From assembly GCA_002914845.1 (NCBI GenBank), contig JXTC01000010.1, positions 2,156,392 through 2,220,391 on the forward strand: a stretch of 64,000 nt of DNA. The letters are read 5' to 3'. A program made the position numbers and the translations under genes. Under the pieces are notes generated by a model. It was not told where the DNA came from and did no database searches. It saw only the letters and a list, made by a program, of their open reading frames with translations. The stretch's first letter is position 1; each line of letters opens with the position of its first letter. Origin of the DNA: Trema orientale (Eukaryota; Streptophyta; Magnoliopsida; Rosales; Cannabaceae). Of the stretch, positions 23,461-34,175 are shown one piece after another.

Positions 23461-25130
23461 TGGAAAACGAATGTGAAGACGATGTCTATCAATTTACACC
23501 ATCACAAAGTCAAGGTGAAAGAAAAAACAAAAAGAACCCAAGGGGAACAACTCAAATGAAGGAGTTGATTAAAAAAAGAAGTGATAACAAAAAAGAAATT
23601 GTTGCGTACAATGAATGGGGACAACCAACTGGAGATGAAGGTAAACATCTAGCGAGCTTTTGTGGCCTTATGGTTCATCGCAAGATCCTAATCAACATTG
23701 ATAACTGGATGCTTGTACCAAAGGACCTAAAAGATGAGCTTTGGCATATAATATTGGTATGAACTTCAATCTTTCTATTTCATATTTATTAGAATATATA
23801 TTTGGTATTAACATTATTTATTTTACATTGTAGGAAATATTTGTATTGGACTACAAAGCAAAAACAGAAACTTTAAAAAGCTATGGGAAAATGTGGAGAG
23901 ATTTTAAGTCTAGGATCACAACTGAATTGATTTATGAGTATAGACATACTTGTCCAGAGTTATTAGAGCACCCTCCAGCATCATATGCACCATGGATTGA
24001 ACCTAAATTTTGGGATGAATTTGTTAAGAAAAGACTAAGTGCGGAATGGGAGGAAGCTAGGAAAGTACAACAGCAAAGAGCAACGTAAAATAAATATCTA
24101 CATTGTATATCTTGCTTGGGTTATGCTGGATTAGAATCTAAGATTGAAAAGAGGAGGGCCGATGTGGTATTGATAGATCCGAGCTATGGAGTAGAGGGCG
24201 TGTTCCTAAAAAAGGAGGCCATACTGAGGAAATCAAAGTGATAGTTGATAGAATTGTAAGTTGCTTATTATAACATATTGATTATATTATTTTGTAATTT
24301 TGTTAAAAGTATAGCATAGTCTAATGTTCAAATTCTGTACATATTTTGTAGGAAGATTATACTCAACAGTTCCAGGAGGGAAAACTCGAAATAGACGGTT
24401 CTAATGATATCTTAACAATGGCTTTAGGCACTCCTGAATATTCTGGATGTGTACGGGGAATGGGATTTTACGTTAGCCATAGACAATATTTTCATCAACC
24501 TGTTCCAACAAAGAAGCAATACTCATTTGATTTAGAACAATGGCAAGATGAACAAACAAGCAAGATGCAACAAATGCTTAAAGAACAAGAAGAATGGTTC
24601 AAAGCAGAAATTGCTAAGATTCTAGCAGGACAACAAAGTAATGTTGGTAGTTCTAATACAACTCCTTCACGGTCAGAAGTGCAACCACAAGAGATACATG
24701 TAGATCCAATGGTGGCTGTAGGAACATCTTTACGACTCAAAAAAGTATGTTTACATGAGTTTCTTTCTTATTTATTTATTAATTACTTGTATTTATAAAT
24801 TGTGTTTTATTTTCTATATTGTAGAACTGACTATGTAAGCTTGCAGTGGGGTCTCGTGATAACATAGTTGCTTTAGGACATGTACAAGACTCAACCTCAT
24901 CAACTATTATTTACGGCAGAGAATTGGGATAACATAATTTGCGTGTATCAGTAGAGGTTGTTCTTGATGCTACAGCCCTACTTCCTATTCCAAATCCAGA
25001 TGATGATGCAAGGTTGGTAGGTGACGCACTTGGATCGCATCTTGCATGGCGTAAGATGCTTATCATCTTTGAAGATAATTTGGTATACATACCCATTTTC
25101 CAAATGAATTCATGCTTTATTGAATTCTAA
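23461..25130 (+). pseudogene. Second CACTA gene: plant transposase (Ptta/En/Spm) type region
   Basis: The ATG at 23461 opens a charged, coiled-coil-like protein. Block 1 (23461-23757) contains RGTTQMKELIKKRSDNKKEI and the NEWGQPTGDEGKHLASFCGL signature. Block 2 (23835-24088) has WRDFKSRITTELIYEYRH and FWDEFVKKRLSAEWEEARK. Block 3 (24352-24750) has ILTMALGTPEYSGCVRGMGF and a Gln/Glu-rich helix. Block 4 (24830-25080) has VALGHVQDSTSSTIIYGREL and LPIPNPDDDARLVGDALGSH. These are typical of En/Spm-linked proteins in plants. The blocks are separated by intron-like AT-rich spacers ending in ag. A TAA at about 24086 and a TAA at about 24930 break block junctions, so the gene is probably damaged. Confidence 0.75.
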
Positions 25131-25586
25131 TATGAATTATTAACTTGTTTGTTCACATTTCATCATTTATTTGGATTTTAGGAGTTTAATGATATAAATA
25201 GGCAACAAACGGGGAAGAATAAGTCTTCACAACCATAACTACCTCAAACACAAGAAAGAGTACATCCACAAAGAAAGAAAGCGGAATCTATTACACAAAC
25301 ACAAACACAGTTTACAATTGATGGTGCACCAGCTTCTATAAGATTACTATTGAATACCATTCAAGGAGCGGATGAAGGTGTTGTTGTTCATATTCCATTT
25401 GATGAAGAAGTGTTTGGAGAAACTTTTCGTTTGCCTCAAAGAAGACATAATTAAGTTTTGCACGTTACAAAAAATTGGGACCGTACCTATTACATTATAC
25501 ATGAGGTAAGAATAGTTTATTTTTTTTATATATAGCACTACATATGTATACATGTATCTATAGTTGGCAATTATATAATACAACAC

Positions 25587-26528
25587 TTGATCCATATTGA
25601 ATTTTGTACTTGTAAGCGTTTACACCGTTTAGTGACCCAATATGGCTATCAAGATAGGTATATGTTCATGGATCCTAGTGCAGTTGCTACAGAAGGTGGT
25701 CCACGTGAGGATCGTGCTATAAGTTTAGCAACCCGGATGTTATCCATAAAGAATGAACATCAATTTCTAATTATACCTTGGAATCATGGATAAGAATTTA
25801 AACTTAACAAATTGTCATATCAACTACTTTGGATATGAAGTTAATTGTTACATTACTAATAATCTTTATCATCAATTTTATGAGTAGAGAACATTGGATA
25901 TTGCTTATCATTTATCCTCTCAAAGACTATGCATGGTTTCTAGATCCTCTCGGCTTAGCTCTCCGTGAAGAAATTGGTTTAACAATGATCGAGTAAGTTC
26001 TCTAATAGTTATTTTGTTATAGTTCAGGTTTTTATGGTATTTTTAGTTATGGTTGCTATTGCTAATATTTTTATTCTTGTGTTTGCATGTTTTCAATTCA
26101 AAGTGCATTCAACATATATAATGTAGAAAAAGGGAAGATAGGAAGACCAAATGGTCCAGTTTATAAGTTAATAAAGGTACTAAACTTGAATTAATAACAC
26201 TTGTTGGGTAGAAGATTAATTAAAATTACTTATGCCCTCTTTATACTTATGTATAGTGCCCAAGACAATCAACAAGTGTTGAGTGCAGATTCTACATATA
26301 TAAATTTATGAGAGAAGTCATTGAACAAGCCAGTGTTAAATCATTTACCACAATGGTATATAACCGTATGTTTTATTAGTTCTCTTCTAATTTAGAGTTT
26401 GATTGATTAATTTCTAACAAATAAGGTGTTTGAATTTGTAGTTTAATAGACAAAATTTCTACGCAAAGGATGATATCAATGGACTTCTTGAAGAGTGGGT
26501 CGAAGAACTAATACAATTTCTCATTTGA
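25587..26528 (+). pseudogene. Ulp1-type cysteine peptidase (C48) segment in the CACTA element
   Basis: Exon-like pieces translate to a Ulp1/SENP-type fold: RYMFMDPSAVATEGG (about 25650), HQFLIIPWNHG (25760-25793), EHWILLIIYPLKDYAWFLDP (25889-25948), CPRQSTSVECRFYIYKFMRE (26255-26320) and a final LLEEWVEELIQFLI before TGA at 26526. The catalytic triad can be placed as His (25892-25894), Asp (25943-25945) and Cys (26284-26286), with a Gln upstream of Cys for the oxyanion hole. The residue after Cys is Arg, where Gly is usual. Capture of Ulp1-like domains by plant CACTA and Mutator-like elements is known. It probably forms the C-terminal part of the preceding gene; splicing and integrity are uncertain (a TAA at about 25453 lies upstream). 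Confidence 0.7.
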
Positions 26529-26792
26529 GGTTCTTAATCTTTGTTCATTTAAACTATGTAATCTTTGATGATCATGTTAGTTTAGCTTAGAAAATTAATG
26601 TATATACTTAGTTTATAGACTATATGAATATAATCATGATCAAGTTATTATGTTAATTTAATGTTAGTATGTAAATTTATATTTATAATACATTTTATTT
26701 GAAATATGTGGTGTATGTAATGGATTTGGATTACATTTATAAAATTCAAGGAGGTAGAATAGACAATATATTAAAAATATCCCCTGGAAATA

Positions 26793-27190
26793 TGCTCGAC
26801 GGCGCTTTTTAAGTGCTTTGGTATCTTCAGATACGAAGGCGCTTATAAGGCGCCGTGAAAGGCAGCGTGGAAGACCTTCCACAGCGCCTTTGAGGCGCCT
26901 CGGTAGCCGAGATACCAAGGCACTTCACAGGCGCCGTGGAAGGTCTTCCACGCTGCCTTTCACGGCGCCTCACAAGTGCCGTGGAAGGTCTTCCACGCTG
27001 CCTTTCACGGCGCCTTATAAGCACCTTAGTATCTCGGCTACCAAGGCGCCTCACAGGCGCAGTGGAAGGTCTTCCACGGTACCTTATAAGCGCCTTGGTA
27101 GCCGGGGCCTATTACGGCACCCGGAACCAAGGCGCTTTTGGGGGCGCCGTGAAAGGCCTTTCAAGGCACTTAATAAATACCTTGAAAGGC
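26793..27190. repeat. Right subterminal repeat array of the CACTA element
   Basis: About 400 bases are almost entirely built of inverted and direct units around ggcgcc, ggaaggtcttccac and accaaggcgc, giving several possible hairpins. ORFs read from this region on both strands are translations of the repeat and not genes. Confidence 0.85.
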
Positions 27191-27209
27191 CTTTTTTGTT
27201 ATAGTGATT

Positions 27210-27700
27210 TTTAAGTTGGTGTCTAAACCTACTTATATTCCTTTCCTACCTCCAATTGTTTAGCCAACTTTAGTGTATTTTCCAAGAGGATGTATAAGGT
27301 TGATTTACTATTATTTGAAGATATAATATGTATAATCAGACATTAGAAGTTTTTTAAGAACTTGATTTTTAAAATCTTAAGTACTTAGAGTTAAGATTGA
27401 TTTCTTGTAAACTGCTTTGAACATATGAACTTAGAAACTCATGAAATTCATTTTAACAAAAGTAAATATTTTATCAAGTTAAGTCTTTATTGAAATTAAC
27501 TAGGCTTTTCTTAAGCTTTAATAGATGTTTTTCGTGAGTAAATGAGAGATTTTCTTTGAGAAAGAATATATAACAATTTGAGAATTGAAATATGAAAATC
27601 TAAGTACTTGGTTTATTCTAAATTTTTCACACATACTATTTATCTATATTTTCACTTAAAATTACTAAAAGTCACGGTTTTAGCTTTCTAGTTATGACAC
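27210..27700 (+). repeat. Long LTR-like repeat R2, copy A, right part
   Basis: The sequence after the CACTA end (gtgtctaaacctacttatattc, then attgtttagccaac) matches 55135-55190 (gtgtctatactctgtt, then attatttagccaa). The end segment cacttaaaattactaaaagtca (about 27650-27675) matches 55523-55544. This shows the CACTA element split a pre-existing repeat. Confidence 0.6.
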
Positions 27701-29278
27701 ATAGCATTGTGGCGTTATTTATATAGCACCTAGGTGCTATGCTCTCTAGATATCTTCAAAAATTGCTTCCTTGCTATACTTACTACTCAACTTCTCCATA
27801 TGAGTCTTTTCAAGTGCCTTTAAGCTACCATTCAAAGTTTTGTGCTCAAATCATTCATAAATTGCTTTTTTGCACTCAAATTGCTCCGACTCACCATGTT
27901 TTAAATTTTCTGAAATCATCAACCAAAGTACATTTAAAACCTACAAAAAAACTCTCAAGAATCAATTAAATACCAAGTTTACATGAAACTTAACTCGCGA
28001 ATAAAACTAACCCATCAAAAATCATAAATGATATAGATCTTAATGATAAGTATATTAATAAAAGAAAAATTACTAATAAAAAATAAAACTATCAGATATT
28101 AAGATTTGGATGAACTAAAAATACTATAAATTTAAATCTAGATAGAAAACTACCTTTACATGTAGAATGATTAATCAACAATAAAAAAACAATTAGGGGA
28201 AATGACGATGAGAAGAACTCATACTAGAGAGAGAAAATTCCCTTTGTACATGCTAAACTCTTTAAAGATAGAGAAGAGAAAGAAAAGAAAGAATAAAAGA
28301 AAAATCTCTTATATACAAATATCAACCCCTTAATTAGTACGTAAATTTTAGTGCGGAGCCCACTTAAAAGATAGACAATTTTTAATTCTCAAGTACGTTC
28401 AAAATAGACAACTATTAGTATATCCCTATTTTTCGTGCATAGATTTTCTCAAGATTAACTTCTCCTGACTTGTGCAGACGTGCACAATTTTCCAACCTTC
28501 TAGTTATCAAGACCACTAAATTTTACCAGTTCCGTCATAAACTGCCGTTCAGCGAGACACAACCTTTTACTGTAAACAATAATCAGTCAACCTAACTATA
28601 AATTAAAGGAATGACAAATAATAAGAAATTTCTACATTATTATTATTTTGTAATATTTATTTAGGTCATATATATATGTATATTTTTGGAATTTTGGTCA
28701 TATTTTGTTGGTTGGAATGAGTTTTGGAGTCGAAGCCCATTCCAGGTAAGAGCTCATTCCTTTGTTTCTTTTGGACTTCAATTACAATTCTATCAATGAT
28801 GAATCACAATTCCTTCCCACAAACTAATAAATAAGAAACTCTTTGGCTAATTTATTTAAAACTTAAATAAGAATTCCACTGTTTAGCTAGATTGTTCAGA
28901 ACTTAACTTTCACTTAAGTAATAAGAAATTTATACCTTATTATATGTAGTAGTATATAAAACTTTTGAGCAGTTCTTGATCGGAGTTTTTAATGCTTCCG
29001 CTAATACTATATATCCTTCTTTTCTTATCTCTCTCATTTTGTTAGGCATAAAAGAGAGAACACGTATCCCTTAAAAACAAAAAGGAAAGGGCACGTAGAG
29101 AGAGATAGAAAATATGGTATGATAGGTTGGGGCCGCGTGTAAAGTCTCACCGTCAAATGCCTTAATTAATTTCATGACTCCCATAACTTTTTCATTATTT
29201 CCATGGCATAACAAGTAAAGACAACATGCACTTGAGGTCTCAATTCATTCTAATGCAACGAAACTTACACCAAAGAAA
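27701..29278. other. Intergenic DNA upstream of BBE-like gene 2
   Basis: No gene is seen. A 32-base segment (28614-28645, acaaataataagaaattt and onward) is identical to 32626-32657 at the left edge of the copia fragment. Immediately before the ATG, tcattctaatgca (about 29247-29259) matches the leader of gene 1. The TATA position of gene 1 corresponds here to cataacaa, so a canonical TATA box is missing. Confidence 0.5.
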
Positions 29279-31036
29279 ATGAAGTACTCGGCATTTATAC
29301 CTTCTTCCTTATTTCTTTGCATTATCATTTCTCTCCTCTCGTTTTCTTTCCAAGCTGCACTAGCTCATGAGGACTTACTTCAATGCCTCTCCCATCATAT
29401 CTCAAACTCAACAATCCCCTTTGCTAAGCTAATCTACACTCAAAATGACCCTTCCTATTCCTCGATCTTGAATTGCTCTACACAGAACCCGCGATTCTCT
29501 ACTCCTTCCACACCGAAACCGCTTATTATTGTCACACCATCGAGTGCCTCCCATGTCCAGGCCGCTGTTTACTGCTGCAGAAAACATAGCTTGCGGATCC
29601 GAACCCGAAGCGGCGGCCATGACTTTGAGGGTCTCTCTTACGTGTCCCAAGTCCCGTTTGTCGTAATCGATCTAAGAAACCTAAGCTCGATAACAGTAGA
29701 CGTAAATGGGAAGACTTCTTGGGTTGAAGCCGGAGCTAACATTGGAGAACTTTATTATAGGATTGCCGAGAACAGTAAAGATCTCGGCTTTCCGGCAGGC
29801 GTTTGCCACACAGTTGGAGTTGGTGGACACTTCAGTGGTGGCGGCTACGGAGATTTGATGCGAAAATATGGCCTTGCAGCTGATAATATAATTGACGCTC
29901 GGCTTGTCAACGCTGACGGCAAACTTCTTGACAGAGAATCTATGGGGGAAGATCTGTTTTGGGCCATTCGTGGTGGTGGAGCGGCAAGCTTTGGAGTCGT
30001 TCTCGCTTGGAAAATCCGATTACTTCCGGTCCCATCAACGGTTACTATATTCATTGTGGATAGGAACTTGGAGCGAAACGAAACCATGAAGCTTGTGAAC
30101 CGGTGGCAATATGTTGCTGACAAGTTAGATGAAAATTTGTTCATGCTTCTTAGGTTCACTACTGTGAATTCTAGGGAAGTAGAGCATAATAAGATAACAA
30201 TACAAGCTACATTCAATTCCGTGTTCCTTGGTGGGGTGGATAGCCTGCTTCCTTTGATCGAAATGAATTTCCCTGAGTTGGGTTTGAAAAGAGAAGACTG
30301 CACCGAAATGAGCTGGATTGAATCCGTTCACTATTCTGCCGGATTTTCAGGTGGAAATTTAGAAGATTTGCTCAATAGGACTCCTCAACAAAGGATATGG
30401 CCTTTCAAGGCGAAAGTAGACTACGTGAAGAAGCCTATTCCGAAAAAAGTGTTGGAAACAATGTTGGAAAGGTTATACGAAGAAGAGGTAGGAATGGGAT
30501 TGATCCAGTTCTTCCCTTATGGAGGAAAAATGAGTAAGATTCCGGCATCAGAAATTCCATTCCCGCATCGAGCTGGATACCTCTTCAAAATTCAATATTA
30601 TGTCTTGTGGGAAGAAGGAGAAGGGGAGGCCACAGGCGCCGGCGAAAGGCATATGAATTGGGTTAGAAGTGTTTATAATTACATGACTCCCTATGTATCC
30701 ACAAATCCAAGAGGTGCATATCTCAATTATAGGGACCTTGACTTGGGGAAAAATAACGAGGAGGGTCCAACAAGTTATGAACAAGCAAGAATTTGGGGAG
30801 AAAAGTATTTTGGCAACAACTTCAAGAGATTAGTTCATGTGAAGACTAAGGTTGATCCAATGAATTTCTTCAGGGACGAACAAAGCATCCCACCTCTTCC
30901 GTTGCCGGGGGTCAACAAAAATCATAACTATGGACTTGGTTATGAGCTTTCTTATTATTATACTAGTTTCTGGACACGTAACTCCCATTTGGCCATATGT
31001 AGGGCCATATACAATAAGTTGAAGTGTTTAATGTAA
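29279..31036 (+). CDS. BBE-like FAD-linked oxidoreductase, gene 2, with C-terminal extension
   Basis: Single-exon gene for 585 residues. The signal peptide spans residues 1-29 (ends ALA). The flavin anchors are His114 (RSGGHD) and Cys176 ([16 protein letters not shown]), the disulfide pair is Cys36 and Cys99, and the presumed catalytic base is Tyr484 in LNYRDLDLG. These numbers coincide with those I recall for THCA synthase, but His292 is replaced by Arg292 and the Tyr417 position by Phe412, so the substrate is unlikely to be a cannabinoid precursor. It is closest to gene 1, also in its 5' leader. The family usually ends just after SIPPLPLP; here the frame runs on for about 34 residues because the ancestral stop (ggaccttga in gene 1) reads ggacttggt after loss of one base. 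The extra tail has no known motif. Secretion and oxidase function are inferred from family knowledge. Confidence 0.94.
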   Translation: MKYSAFIPSSLFLCIIISLLSFSFQAALAHEDLLQCLSHHISNSTIPFAKLIYTQNDPSYSSILNCSTQNPRFSTPSTPKPLIIVTPSSASHVQAAVYCCRKHSLRIRTRSGGHDFEGLSYVSQVPFVVIDLRNLSSITVDVNGKTSWVEAGANIGELYYRIAENSKDLGFPAGVCHTVGVGGHFSGGGYGDLMRKYGLAADNIIDARLVNADGKLLDRESMGEDLFWAIRGGGAASFGVVLAWKIRLLPVPSTVTIFIVDRNLERNETMKLVNRWQYVADKLDENLFMLLRFTTVNSREVEHNKITIQATFNSVFLGGVDSLLPLIEMNFPELGLKREDCTEMSWIESVHYSAGFSGGNLEDLLNRTPQQRIWPFKAKVDYVKKPIPKKVLETMLERLYEEEVGMGLIQFFPYGGKMSKIPASEIPFPHRAGYLFKIQYYVLWEEGEGEATGAGERHMNWVRSVYNYMTPYVSTNPRGAYLNYRDLDLGKNNEEGPTSYEQARIWGEKYFGNNFKRLVHVKTKVDPMNFFRDEQSIPPLPLPGVNKNHNYGLGYELSYYYTSFWTRNSHLAICRAIYNKLKCLM

Positions 31037-32625
31037 ATTTCTCTAGTTTTTTCTCCTGAGCTATAATATGTAACTAATTTGTAGTAAAAACATGTCTGCA
31101 CTACTGACATTTACAAATTCATTCATAATATTTACTTATTTATGAATTTTGAATGTCATTGTCATTTATGATTTTGATTATCATAAGGTCATGTCATGCC
31201 TAGTACGTACAAGATACTGAAATAGAAGGAATAAAATTTATAGAACGTTTTTGAAAACATGCACAAAATTTCGGTTTAAAACTTTGGAACTTCTAAGTAA
31301 TTTTTGCAGTATTTGATGTATTAAATAATTATAGACAATCCGATTAAGATCTATGACTATCTGTATGGAAATTATGTTGTACCTTGACACACATGTGATC
31401 TATCAGTAATATTCTCCTCTGTTTGGCCATCGTTAGTGAGAGAAACGAGGAGTCCTTCTTCCCTTATCCTTGTTGATGAACTGCGACTCATGCTTTGGAA
31501 TTTTAAAAGTGGTAAGATTGTGGATCTTGTTCTTTTGACAGAATTTTTTCCGTTTACTTTGTAGGAATATATTGATCATTTGCATTTACATATAAGGGTT
31601 AATTGTAATATATGTGTATATATATATATCATATAAAGTATGGCCTTTCTACAGCTTTAACCTTAATTTTTTAGTTTGTATAAAATAATGTCTTCACAAT
31701 TTGAAATCTCTAAAAATTTCTATCTTCTGTATAAAATTTGGTGATTTATGCTGATTGTTTTAAGTTATTTTCAATGAATTTTAAATATTCGTCAACGAAA
31801 ATAAGATATCCACAATTCAAATTCCGTATTTAGTACTGGATTTTCTAGTCAAATTGGACAGAAAAGATAGATTATTTACAGAGATTATAAATGTCAATGT
31901 ATATAATCTTACATAAACTAAAAAACATAGTTAAAATTACAGAAAAAATCGTATTTCAGAGTATATTTTTGTAATTATTGCTATATATAATAAGGATCTT
32001 GTATATAACAAAGATCTAAAAAAAAGTGCTTCTAAATTTAACCATATCGTAAACTCAGTATAAACATTTCAAGATTGAATGGTTAACACTGAAAATCTCA
32101 GGCATAGGAATTCTTCAGTCTCTTTTCGTGAGGTTTCAATTTGGTTTTGGGTCGTTTTTCATTTTTCTTAATTTGCTTGTTTCCATTTAGTTAAGGATTT
32201 GCAAAAATAATAAGTATACTTGTTTGCAACTTCAATTTTAATTCCCTTAGAAATTTAAAAATGAAATTTTTTTTAAAAAATAAAGAAAAAAAAATCAGAC
32301 TCGTAATCGGTGGGGAAAACGATAGTGAGAGTCATCAACATAGAAGTACGCATCTATCCATCGATCGAAATAATAATTTGATCAAAAATAAGAGAAAGAG
32401 CATCGATAAAAGAATTTCCTGCTGAAAAGTATAAGAGACTTGAAACCTGATCGAATACAGCACAATGCAATGAGACCAGGGGGAATCCAACGTCAAGGAA
32501 GGTTATGAGTTATGACTTTGAAGACACAACTTATTAATCCCATATATTGAAAGACAAATCAAACCTTTTTCTCATGTGTAATCAATAGCATGCAGATGAT
32601 GAAATTATACCTAAAAGACAGGGTT
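31037..32625. other. Gene-free AT-rich stretch
   Basis: No gene or clear element. It includes the 3' flank of gene 2 with an AATAAA-like site at about 31230, and otherwise simple AT-rich sequence. Confidence 0.45.
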
Positions 32626-32657
32626 ACAAATAATAAGAAATTTCTACATTATTATTA
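32626..32657 (+). repeat. 32-base identity with the upstream region of BBE-like gene 2
   Basis: It is identical to 28614-28645. Outside these 32 bases similarity fades in both directions. On the right the match stops where copia-like sequence begins, so this may be a relic of a duplicated BBE promoter at a deletion junction. Confidence 0.55.
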
Positions 32658-34175
32658 AATGTGGAGGTATAGTTTTATATAAGCTAAAGAAGATGAAATT
32701 TAGAATCTTATGGAAGATACTGATTCAAATAAAAATGTTGCAACATAGCCAGAAGTTGCAACACAGTCTGAAGGTACTACAGGTTCAGACAATCATGTCT
32801 CAACATCAAAATCGGATGTTATAACATCATCTGAACAAACATCTGATGAGCCAACTATGGATATTCATGATCCAGTTCAAAAAGAACCCTCTTCAAAGGT
32901 TGAAAAGAATCATCCTACTGACATAAACATTTAATAATAATGTAGAAATTATAAAATCCCATATATCTCATGTGTATACTGAGAAAGTTCTATACAGATT
33001 CAATATGCAGAATACTAAACTTGTTAGTACTCCATTAGCGGCTCATTTCAGACTTTCATCTGCTTTATCTCCATAATCAGATGATGAGATTGATTATATA
33101 TCTTGAGTTCCATATTCTAATACAATGGAATTTCTCATGTATGCTATGGTTTGCTCTCATCCAGATTTGTTATATACAGTCAATACTATTAGTAGATACA
33201 TGGCGAATATTAGTAAAGAATATTAGAAAGCAGTTCAGTGGATTTTCAAATACTTACGTGGCTCTGCTAATGCTTATTTGTAAATTTAGGAGAACTAGAA
33301 GAGGTGTTATTAGATATGTTGATTCTAATTTTGTTGGAGACCTTGATAAGAGAAGATCTCTCACTGAGTATGTTTTCACCACTAGTGGTTGTTCTATCAG
33401 TTGGAAAGCTACCTTATAGACTACAGTCACATTGTATACTACTGAGGCTGAATATATGGCTATTACTGAGGCTTGTAAAGAAGCTCCTGGGTTGAAGGAA
33501 TTATTTAGTTAACTCAGTAAAGATTTACAGATGATCACAATCTTTTGTTATAGTCAGAGTATTATTTTTCTCACAAAAGATCAGATATCTCATGCGAGGA
33601 CTAAGTACATTGATATGCGGTATTATTTTGTCCGTGATATTACTATTCAAGGTGATATAGTTGTGAGCAAAGTTAGTACTCATAATAATCCTGCTGATAT
33701 GATGACCAAGACACTTCCTGAAGAGAAGTTTAAGCATTGCTTAGACTTGGTTAATTGGTGTTGCTTACTGAGTTTTGTCTTCTTGTGGAAGAGGTGGATG
33801 ATATATTTTTTTGGTCCAAAATTAGAGTCATCCTTAATTGGAATTCGCGTCAAGATGGAGATTGTTAGAGTTCGTGACTCGAATTCCATTTGCCTCAACC
33901 TGAAAGCTTTGCAGTGCAATATATGTGGTATTTTTTGTAATTGGGAGAATTTATTTATCGTACAATTTTCATCCATACACGTATATATTTTAGGGTTTCA
34001 GGATTTTATATATATTTCGAATTGGCCGTGTGAGACTCTATCTTTTGTACCTTATTTTCGACATAGTAAAATTTCCTCCTCTGTCAGTAGTTTTTTCCTT
34101 TTAAGATTTTCAACTTAAATCTGCGTGTTCTTGTTTTTCATTCTTCTGTCGATTATCATTTGTTAATTCTTAACA
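32658..34175 (+). mobile_element. 5'-truncated Ty1/copia element ending inside a BBE-like gene
   Basis: Broken frames give the C-terminal reverse transcriptase and RNase H of copia pol: NTKLVSTPLAAHFRLS (about 33012), VDSNFVGDLDKRRSLTEYVF (33318-33377), TEAEYMAITEACKEAPG (about 33441-33492) and [20 protein letters not shown] (about 33687-33747). A purine tract (aagatggaga) then precedes an LTR (33863-34175) that starts TGTTAGAG and ends CTTAACA. No 5' LTR or gag is present. The sequence directly after the LTR is BBE-like coding sequence, so the element inserted into that gene. Confidence 0.85.
33863..34175 (+). repeat. 3' LTR of the truncated copia element
   Basis: This 313-base LTR has TG...CA ends and a polypurine tract immediately upstream. 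The first five bases after it, GGAAT, would be the right target duplication; the left one is lost with the 5' part. Confidence 0.75.

Larger units (their letters stand above)
18725..27206 (+). mobile_element. CACTA (En/Spm) DNA transposon carrying a Ulp1-like segment
   Basis: The ends are CACTACTAAAAATATC at 18725 and the reverse of CACTATAACAAAAAAGG at 27206. The target duplication is 3 bases, ATT at 18722-18724 and 27207-27209, as expected for CACTA elements. Both subterminal regions (18770-18935 and 26793-27190) are packed with GGCGCC-centred repeats in both orientations. Inside are, in order, a TnpD-type transposase remnant and a second gene with En/Spm-associated domains followed by a Ulp1-type peptidase. 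A 318-base run of N (21020-21337) interrupts the first. The coding regions have several stops, so the copy is probably non-autonomous. It sits inside repeat R2, whose sequence resumes on the far side. Confidence 0.95.

Noticed and set aside
26818..27214. ORFs of 75-128 codons in the GGCGCC array
   Set aside because: Arg/Gly/Pro-rich repetitive translations of the CACTA subterminal repeats on both strands.
29845..30303. Long antisense ORFs overlapping BBE-like genes 1, 2, 4 and 5 (for example 29845-30303 minus, 46276-47016 plus, 56953-57450 minus)
   Set aside because: They recur at the same place in paralogous genes because the sense codons are conserved; they have no start context, domains or independent support.
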